DNA of 64,000 bases from Arthrobotrys musiformis (taxonomy: Eukaryota > Ascomycota > Orbiliomycetes > Orbiliales > Orbiliaceae): positions 1,636,543 to 1,700,542 of the forward strand of contig JAVHJL010000012.1 of assembly GCA_036971715.1 (NCBI GenBank), written 5' to 3'. Both the position numbers and the translations under genes were made by a program. Shown here in pieces: positions 56,424 to 64,000 of this stretch (position 1 is its first letter; every line of letters begins with the position of its first letter). The notes beneath the pieces are model-generated. The model was not told where the DNA came from, did no database searches, and was given only the letters and a program-made list of their open reading frames with translations.

Positions 56424-58309
56424 TGTCGCAGTTTGATCGAGAACCCCCAGCATCGTTGGCAACCTTGCCTACGGAGATAGCGTACTTTTGTCCCGCACCA
56501 GCCTGGCCTTGGCAGGGCTTAATGTAGCATGTGGAAGCTAACAACTTAACGTGATATTGTATAATATACCACGATACATCTGTGGTGATTCAATCTATTA
56601 TTCTCTGCCGCCCTCAAGTCTTTGTGCTCTTGCTAGGGTTTCCAGAGATATCTATGCTGCCGTTCAGGGTCCGCTCTACAGACGTCCCATAATCAACAGC
56701 TATCGAAAGCTCCAGGCTTTCATCAAAACTCTCAACTATGTTGCGAGTTGGGATAAGAAGACTGGAGATGCTAAGAGTAAGAAGATTGTTCATCTTGCTC
56801 TGATGATTGATCTTGCGAAGGAGGAAAGTACCGCCGGAAGGCCTTTGATTGCTGTCATTCTTGCACGAATGATTCGCGTTATCGCTAGGTAATTATTTCT
56901 CACGGGTTGTTATATTATGGAGGAAGGTTATATCTGTGGAAATATAACTTATGTCTTGTCTTTTCGACAGATACAACGAGCATGTCACAATATCGCTAAT
57001 AATCGCCCACTCTGCATGCGATGCCCAACCTGTTCACTCCTTCGAAAGCGAAGAATTCCCTCGTGTTACGACTCTCATCCTAGATCTTGGTGGTGAATCG
57101 ACTACGCAGTCTTCATCGCCTTCTGGTGCTCGTTCGATCAATAGTGTGGTACCTGTTCGTCGTAGTATCCATCAAAGGAACTACAGCTTCTCTACGTCGG
57201 GGAATCGTTGTGTTCCGAATGCGAAATTTTGGACTCGTTTCTTCAGCGGGACGAATTTCCCCGATCTTCAGAGGCTGGAGCTTCATCATAGATCTCGGAC
57301 AGGCCCGTCGTATGGAGAGTCGGGCGTGGAAGGTCATCGAATCCTATTTACAGAGTTGGATACACTAGGGTTGGCGAGGATTGAACGATTGGTGGTGAAT
57401 TCGGTGCCTGAGTTTAACGACTCTGTATTGATGGCGGGGCTTCAGCATGCTCCGCTGCTAACGGATCTTCATATTGAGAATTGCTCTGTTACTTATGACG
57501 GTAAGATTGCGATTACGTGTGTTATTGATACTCGATGTCTGACTTATTTGACTAATTTCATTTGATATGGTGCAGCACTCGACAAGCTACTACTCCACGC
57601 ACTCCCTGTTCTTCACAGACTTGTTCTACGAGTTTCACCCCAGTCACGCTTCGCCCGATATGTTAGGGAAGCGCTGAACGTTCGAGGCTGCCAGCCGCAT
57701 CACGAAGAGATTCCGCACCTTTGCTCCCATTTCAGACGGCGCGGGAAGAATCTGAAGCATTATGACTTCGCGGCGCCATTTATCTGCCGTGATTTATTTT
57801 TGGATGAGTATGAAAAAGCGAAATTGCATGAATCTAGACATCCGGGAACGCTGGCCGGTGACGATAGTGGAATGGTTGTGCAGGGAGAAATGGATACTAC
57901 GTTGGTCGTGGGGGTTTTGAAGAGAATCAGACAGACGAGAGATACGGACTCATTAGGGCAAAAACTGCTCGAGGGCACTAGTATGGAAGAGGACAAAAAG
58001 ATCCTGGAAAGGGAGAGATCGATCAGGACTGGGAGGGCGACTATCGAAAAGGAAGGATGGACGAGAAGGTTGCATGCACTTGATGGTATGTGTATTCCAG
58101 GGGATACTTTTGAGGAGCTGACCGGCCTGGCAAATGTCGAGGAACATGGGATTGGCTGGACTCTTGGAAGTCTGCCGGAGAGAAGAGCCTTCAGGGTTAT
58201 TGGGGAACTCGTAGAACCCATTAGGTACTCTCATGAATTTGAGAAAGACCGACCAAGGAGAGCGAGACAGGTGGAGAGAGACCTTAACGACGAACTTGTA
58301 GGGCAGTAA
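56424..58309 (+). CDS. F-box/LRR-type protein, 5' exon boundary unresolved
   Basis: An ATG at 56424 opens a short frame with LATLPTEIAY, the start of an F-box. After an unclear junction the second half reads SLPPSSLCALARVSRDIY and AAVQGPLYRRP from 56551. Later exons are solid: 56551-56888, 56971-57500 and 57576-58309, with donors GTAATT and GTAAGA and acceptors GACAG and GTGCAG, all frame-true. The remainder is LRR-like (FPDLQRLELHH, FTELDTLGLARIERLVV, LLTDLHIENCSV) with a charged C-terminus. F-box proteins recruit ubiquitin-ligase targets. I found no AG acceptor between about 56540 and 56610 that joins exon 1, so a mutation or unusual splice is possible. Confidence 0.65.
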
Positions 58310-60410
58310 ACCACTGTCTGTCTGGACTGCGGAATTCGTGATATGACTTCATTAAATCTGTAATTTGCATTCGGAACGACTGGGGCCTCGAGGGCTTTGG
58401 GGTTGACATGATTTCTTGTTCAAAATACAAGCACCAAAATTGGAATTAATGCAAAAGAATTCGAAAATATCGCTTCATATGGGTATCCTATAGTGTACAT
58501 TTGAAATACCGGCATCGTGTGCCCGGCTGCGATCGTCTCATAAGCGGAAATTCGGAAATAATCACCTGATATTCGGGCACTCGGGTACGATAGTATCCTC
58601 GGCCGATATCATCGGGTGGAAGTATCGTTCCCGTGAGAGGTATAGTCACCAATGGAGACGTATGATCACGTTGAGCGACAGGAGGCATTGCTAGTTCCAA
58701 ACCACGTTTAGTTTCCTGGACGAAGCTCGACAGTTAGATTGGGTGTCCGGTGGAGCTTTTTTTGAAGAGTTGCGATGGTGTGTGTGTAAGAAGTGCCATC
58801 AAAAAAACAATGCGATCAGTTTCTCTGTTATCGCTGCTGAAATTCTTTGCTAAAATCCGGCGATTCGATGACACTTCAACTTCCCAAAGAGGCGCATTTG
58901 TAGCGAGTGTATCCTTTTCGATTTCTCTGGGCAAATATTGATACCAGATTCTGCAGCGGGCTCCATATAATTGCTTGGGGAACCTTATATATATCCCAGA
59001 ACTTAGGGGATAAGCGTAAGATATCAAGAAGCTTTCATTCTTATAGAAACAAGATCCAGTAAGATTAAACTCTCCTGTGCTATACTGGGCACCAAGAAAT
59101 TCTCCTCGGAGTCAGCAGGCTCCATAAATGACCACGTACCTTAAGCATCCAGGGTTCTACAACCAAATCTTTCACATATAGTGCACGTAAGGAATGGATC
59201 GGGACTTGGTATTCATTTATTGATCGAGATATCTGGTCTAAAAGGCTCAGAAATATTGCTATTGAGGAACAGATAATGATGAGAATCAACATTAACAGAC
59301 AAAATATCTGAGTAACAGGGAGTATCTATGCTCTCCACTTCTACATTATTAGAATAACTCATAAACAAGTTGCAGTAAGATATCCCAGGGATATCCTTGA
59401 TGATTTTCAGATCAAATGCTCTTGAACTCTGGTAATTTAAGGAATTGAAGTAATCCCAAGTTTAATATGAAACACTTCAAATGTAGGGTATTGGCTGATG
59501 GAAATTCTAATCTGTAATCTGGTAAGCCATAGGTTTCTTCTGCTGCTTATTTCTATTTTGGTATCCGAAGCTGGGATTTGATTACCAGACATGTTGCACC
59601 TAATTCCAATTCTGAGGAAGAGGAGGACTACGACTTAGCAATAACCATTGAATTCAATTTGATGAATATGAAAAATATTATTCCATAATCTTTATCCTTG
59701 GACCTTGGGAGGTATGGGATCTATATCTATATCAGTAATAGCTCGCTCACTGAGCCCTAGATTGAATGCCACATTCCAGCTTGTAAGAGATGTGGATGGC
59801 AATGAAGACAAGACTTGATTCATTACTCTGATAATGAACTTGGCTCTGCTTTGTCCTTTATTTTGAGGTTTTGGCTGCTAACTTCAAATAGGATGATATT
59901 CCTCTTTTCCTTATGCTAATGCTTTATTATCACCATTATTAGTGTTGGGATTTTGGTCAATGGATAAGTTTTTCTGAGAAGCTGATGAGATTGAAGAGAA
60001 GGTTGAAGGATATGCAAAAGAAGTGAAGCAAGCTGCTGTTTTTGTTGGAATGGCAGAAGAGCTTATCAACAGCCCTATCATGCTCCAATATTTTACTAAT
60101 AGCTTTGATATTTTGGATGATTTGGGAAGGATAACTTTAAGAGCACTGAAACCTCCTCAAGTCTGTTGATGAGGTTGAAGGAGTTGGTGAAGAAGTTGAG
60201 GGTTAAAGATAAGGTTGTGGCAACTTGGGCGGCGATTTTGGTATTTAAAAAGAATGAAGGCCATGGTGCTGAGAGGAGTACATGGGAGTTGGTGTTTGAG
60301 AAAGCAGTAACTTGGGTAAAGGCAGGGGAGCAAAAAAGATGTTAAAGGGCAGGTTACGGGAGCTATTAAAGCTGAATTATTAGGATTGCTTTGTAATTGT
60401 CAAATAAATA
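58310..60410. other. gene-poor stretch with decayed coding-like DNA
   Basis: No intact gene. At about 59980-60340 purine-rich DNA reads EADEIEEKVEGYAKEVKQA and AAVFVGMAEELINSP, and later ATWAAILVFKKNEGHG in another register. Several stops interrupt it. It may be an old retroelement or gene; I do not recognise the family. Confidence 0.4.
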
Positions 60411-60545
60411 CCCGTGTGTTGCAAGCTATGAACAACTGCGCTTCGTGAACAACAACGACAGCCTCAGCCATACTATTATTAACGTTAATATCCGGCGCCG
60501 CACTAGGTTTTGAAAAATAAAAAAATATTAGGTCGATCACTACCC
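60411..60545 (+). repeat. left terminal inverted repeat of the pogo element
   Basis: Pairs with 62300-62447: GTGTGTTGCAAGCTATGAAC and GGCGCCGC blocks are mirrored on the right side. The inner limit is approximate. Confidence 0.85.
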
Positions 60546-62299
60546 AAAAGGCTTTCAAGTGACGTAGTCATCTTATATTTAAATTCTGTGAACGATCAGT
60601 TATCTTTAAACCATTACAACCACCTTTGGAATTATACGATCGAACAGAAACGACGATATCTTCACTACTACTAATAGTATAATGGATACCGATACGGCGA
60701 TGGAAAGTGCTCTGAGTGCGCTTTGTCATACTAATTTCAAAAATCGTAATATCTTAAAAACGGCGCGATAGTACGGCGTCGATCGTCAGCGTCTACGGCG
60801 CCGTCTTAAAGGCATCAGCGCCAGTTCATGCTGTCCGGTATAACGGTCTTTAAACGTTGCACAAAAACAAGAGCTTATATACTGGATACCACGCTACTCC
60901 GATCAAGGATTTCCACTTCGCCCAGCCACTATTGCAGACAAAGCGTCCGAGCTACGCCAAACCGTCTACCTGAGGCCCCTAATTTTCATCGGTCGTGGGT
61001 ATCCCGGTTTGAAAAAGAGTTTAGTCACCAGATAAGGGGCAGGATTTCAAGCTGTATTGACGTAGAACGTACGACAGCATGTTCTGCGGCATCGGTTAGG
61101 CTACACTTCGAACGAGTAAGTAACTGTCCGTAGACGACATCATTTCAAGGCCTATGTTAATATTGTATAGTTTCGAATTATTGTACGGGACAAAACAATA
61201 AAACAAAGTAATATATGGAATTTCGATGAGAAGGGCATGATGCTGGGGCAGGGTCAGCGTCATTGGAATATTAGACGCTGTGGTATACATGTCCGGCCGG
61301 CTCAGGATGGCAACAAAGAGAACAACACTATTATCAGTTGTGTTAATGCCGACGGTACTAAAATAATGCCACCAACCGTTGTTTTCAAAAGCGTTTATTA
61401 TATGGAAAACTGGTACACTGCTTTGAATGACGAAAAAGCTACTTTTGGCATCACACAGATGGGGTGGACAAATAACGCTCCCGGTGTTGAATGGGCTCGT
61501 CAATTCGAAGCCTATTCACGGGTCGACGCATCGTCCGGTACGCCTGAAACCCGGTTATTAATTTTCGACACGTATCTATCGAATTCTTGGACTTCTGTCA
61601 TGCTAACGGCATTGAATTGCTGTGCATGCCCCCCCCATAGCACCTACTTCTTTCAACCGCTGGACGTTGGGCTGTTCGGTCCACTACAACAATACTATTC
61701 AACCTACGCCGCCGAAATTTTGTACAGTATAGAATATCAGCTGTCTCTATCGAAAACGCAGTTCTATTAAGCATTCAGAAAAGCACACGATAAAATGTTC
61801 ATTAGAATATGAATGCCTTGGATGTTGAAGGATATTATTGACGTTGAAATAAATTTGCTGCGTATGATATCTTATTGTCACAACGTTATCTAGTTAATTT
61901 ACTTGTGAAATCAGTAGAACTAAACGCTGTATGTTGTAACTTGCTAGAGACACAGCTTAAGGCATCACAAACAGTTTATAAAGAAAGTTAGTGATGTGGT
62001 AGCCGACGTCGTTTAATATCGGGGCAGAACGGTGGTCACCTGGTAACCGGTGCAGACATACAATGTACAGAGGCAGACTTGAACGAAAATCGACAAACGG
62101 CAGCGGTAAAAACGCATCAGCCTAAGCGCCGTGAACGTCCTTCAAAGCAGCCTACACGTTCTGTGCTTGCCGCTGTTCTTATTGACAAGAGTACGAGGCG
62201 GGATATGTCACCGGCTCGTATTAGCGACCAGGCCGACACCAATCCCAACCCCTTCATCGACAATGACAGCGATTCGAGGGCATCATCTGAAAGCTCTTC

Positions 62300-62447
62300 A
62301 GACAGTAAGTAACCTAGATTTTTTTTTTTTTTTTTTTTTTTCAAATTTTAAAATCCAGCGCGGCGCCGGATTTTGACGTTAGTAGTAGTATGGTTGAGGT
62401 TGCCGCCGTTCACGAAGCGCAATTGTTCATAGCTTGCAACACACGAG
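62300..62447 (-). repeat. right terminal inverted repeat of the pogo element, with a 23-T run
   Basis: Mirror of the left end. Contains a T run at 62319-62341 that matches an A-rich stretch in the left arm. Confidence 0.85.
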
Positions 62448-62754
62448 TATCGTCGAGGAGATATCAATGGTTCTTGTATTTATTCTTTGGCTATTAATAA
62501 ACATTACGAAGTAAAGTCTGTGGAGATCAGCTGGGTGGAGAGATCTAATTAATGGGCTTTTAGTTAATGAGATTTCTATTCATCTTCGAAGTTAATCCCT
62601 CTGCAGAGGTCGGCTGATTAGTTATAAGAAACGACTAAATAACCGCTTAGCTCAAGGCAGGACTATGGTGATATCATTTGACGGTTATGGAACATTTCGT
62701 ACTAGCGGCCATTAACTCGAGCTAATTGGATATTCATTCAATTCTGCTCCCGGA
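62448..62754. other. short non-coding stretch
   Basis: No gene is supported. Confidence 0.4.
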
Positions 62755-63060
62755 TTGTAGAGCTATGGTCCCAGTTTCCGTGGTGGTGTGTGTTAGTGCT
62801 GTGCATAATGCTGTGCTCAACATGAGTATGGAAATGAAAGGGGCAGTGCTGGTGCAGGCGCCAGTGCTGACCCACACCACAAATAAGGATCGTGAACCAA
62901 TCATATCCCGTCGTTCAGGCACACTTTGAGTTGCCCCAGAAACGCCCAGAACAAGAAGCAAGTTATCTTAAAATTTTAAGCTAGTACTAAAGAGGCAAGA
63001 GGTATTCCTTGAAAGGAGAAAAAATCACCTCCTCATCACAAAATCCGAATTATTATAATA
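62755..63060 (+). repeat. dispersed repeat, copy 2
   Basis: Matches 7790-8260 (blocks AGAACAAGAAGCAAGTTAT, AAAGAGGCAAGAGGTATTCC and AAAATCCGAATTATTAT) but lacks about 120 bp of the extra DNA found in copy 1. It lies just inside the AT-rich subtelomeric DNA. Confidence 0.7.
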
Positions 63061-63830
63061 ATAAAAATAAAAATAATATAAAAAAAAAATAAAAAAAATA
63101 AGGGAAATAATAATAAAAAATAATTTAAAAATAATTTTTTTCTTTTGTTTTTATTATTTAAAGCATTTTCTGGAATTTAAGTTTCTACATATAGAGTAAT
63201 GGTTAAATCTTAGTGTTTTTTAATTTTGTATTTATTTTATTTGGAAAAGGTGTATATGCTTTTAATTAATTAATTATATTTAGTTTTTGTAGTAACAAAG
63301 AAAAAGTTTTAAGTTAAAATTTTGTACATTATTTTATATGTAGATATATGAAACTAAGAAATAGAATTAAACCAAATTAAAGAAAAAATAAAAGCGAGAT
63401 AATCTTATATTTCTTTTTTTTAAAAGACTAAAGAGATTAAATTAATTTAGAAATTTTAAAAATTTTAAAAATTTTGGGAGTTTTAGAAATTTTTAATTCT
63501 TTTAACTTAAAGCTTAAACCTCTAATATATGTTTTTATTTTTTTTAATCTTTTTAAAAATAGGAAAATTTTTCAATCATCTTTATTATTAAAAGACTATA
63601 GAATAATTTTAATATATAAATTTTATTGCTTTTTTTTAGATAATCCCTATAAAGGGGTTTCCAATATTTTTTGAATGTTTTGAATTCTAGTAGAACCCTC
63701 GTCTAATTTTATTAATAAAATCAAATTTTCGGTAAAAAGATTTTAATTTACTATTAAATAAAAAAACTATAACTAATTCTAATATAATATAATGGAAATT
63801 CTTTTCTTTAAAACTGATTAAAGAAATTCT
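63061..63830. other. AT-rich subtelomeric DNA
   Basis: Almost pure A/T with runs such as ATAATAATAAAAAT and no believable gene; the frame at 63474-63674 is chance. Such DNA directly inside a telomere is common in fungi. Confidence 0.7.
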
Positions 63831-63831
63831 T

Positions 63832-63988
63832 AGGGTTAGGGTCAGGGTTAGGTTAGGTTAGGGTTAGTTTAGGTTTAGGTTAGGTTAGTTAGGTTAGGGT
63901 TAGGTTAGGTTAGGGTTAGGTTAGGGTTAGTTAGGGTTAGGTTAGGGTTAGGGTTAGGTTAGGTTAGGTTAGGTTAGGTTAGGTTAGG
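63832..63988 (+). repeat. telomere-like repeat tract
   Basis: About 155 bp of TTAGGG and TTAGG units mixed with rarer variants (TTTAGG, TTAG). The last 45 bp are mostly TTAGG. The G-rich strand points to the window end, as at a chromosome's right end. The tract is followed by TATCTCTCTCTC, which is not telomeric. Confidence 0.9.
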
Positions 63989-63989
63989 T

Positions 63990-64000
63990 ATCTCTCTCTC
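63990..64000. repeat. terminal TC dinucleotide run
   Basis: ATCTCTCTCTC lies after the telomere-like tract. It is too short to interpret; it could be a junction to more sequence, or an assembly artefact. Confidence 0.5.

Larger units (their letters stand above)
60411..62447 (+). mobile_element. pogo/Fot1-type DNA transposon, full length but degenerate
   Basis: The ends are inverted: CCCGTGTGTTGCAAGC at 60411 and the mirrored GCTTGCAACACACGAG at 62447, with matching DNA for roughly 100-130 bp on each side. Both ends abut TA (60409-60410 and 62448-62449), the expected target duplication. Length is 2037 bp. The transposase can be read from MDTDTAMESALS at 60682, through a helix-turn-helix part (RSLNVAQKQELIYWIPRY), to the catalytic Asp blocks FDEKGMMLGQ, LLIFDTYLS and QPLDVGLFGPLQQYY. 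Several stops interrupt it, for instance near 60769 and 60838. It cannot move by itself. The ends could still serve a relative's transposase. Confidence 0.92.

Noticed and set aside
63474..63674. A 66-codon frame in AT-rich DNA beside the telomere tract.
   Set aside because: Composition alone explains it (Phe, Ile, Lys and Asn only); there is no other sign of coding.

Overview
The window looks like the end of a chromosome from a filamentous ascomycete. It has short introns with GTRAGT donors and CTAAC/CTGAY branch points. Its gene families are typical of moulds: NACHT-WD40 STAND proteins, F-box/LRR proteins, a REG1-type PP1 regulator, and pogo/Fot1, Tc1 and gag-bearing retroelement remnants. 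A TTAGG/TTAGGG telomere-like tract lies at 63.83-63.99 kb, with the G-rich strand running toward the window end. I infer Pezizomycotina and cannot fix the class from sequence alone.

Layout. 0-2.1 kb: an FHA-protein kinase gene that runs off the left edge. 3.7-10.6 kb: two related chromodomain genes and a frameshifted ankyrin gene. 10.6-22.5 kb: mostly transposon debris, including an inverted pair of diverged repeats with C-to-T type changes and a gag fragment, with one intact 2-oxoglutarate/Fe(II) oxygenase gene at 17.5 kb. 21-26 kb: a graveyard of a phosphorylase (PNP) fragment, an HNH-nuclease gene and a NACHT/WD40 remnant. 26.4-28.2 kb: a REG1-like gene. 29-30.9 kb: a broken carboxylesterase next to Tc1 remains. 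31.8-33.2 kb: a decayed tandem pair of unknown genes. 34.6-36.1 kb: an F-box gene. 36.8-40.6 kb: an unusual 3.8-kb element with about 700-bp inverted arms that carries a small chromo/AT-hook-like gene. 41-43.6 kb: an F-box-type fragment, a small gene and a UMP/CMP-kinase-type gene. 43.8-44.9 kb: a viperin (RSAD2) radical-SAM gene, divergent from the kinase. 46.7-50.5 kb: a PNP-NACHT-WD40 STAND gene with four near-identical WD40 repeats and one in-frame TAG. 51-58.3 kb: a kelch membrane protein (one in-frame TAG), a kinesin pseudogene and an F-box gene. 60.4-62.4 kb: a full-length but dead pogo/Fot1 transposon with TIRs and a TA target duplication. 63-64 kb: AT-rich subtelomere and telomere-like repeats.

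The most interesting neighbourhood is 42.8-50.5 kb. A viperin gene shares a 232-bp divergent promoter with a nucleoside-monophosphate kinase, and about 1.8 kb further on lies an NLR-like immune receptor. Viperin makes ddhCTP from CTP, so a kinase feeding the CTP pool is a functionally sensible partner, and in vertebrates RSAD2 also neighbours a nucleotide kinase (CMPK2, of a different kinase family). I propose this as a candidate fungal innate-immunity island. Several other genes carry one or two disabling changes in otherwise intact frames, which fits recent subtelomeric gene decay.
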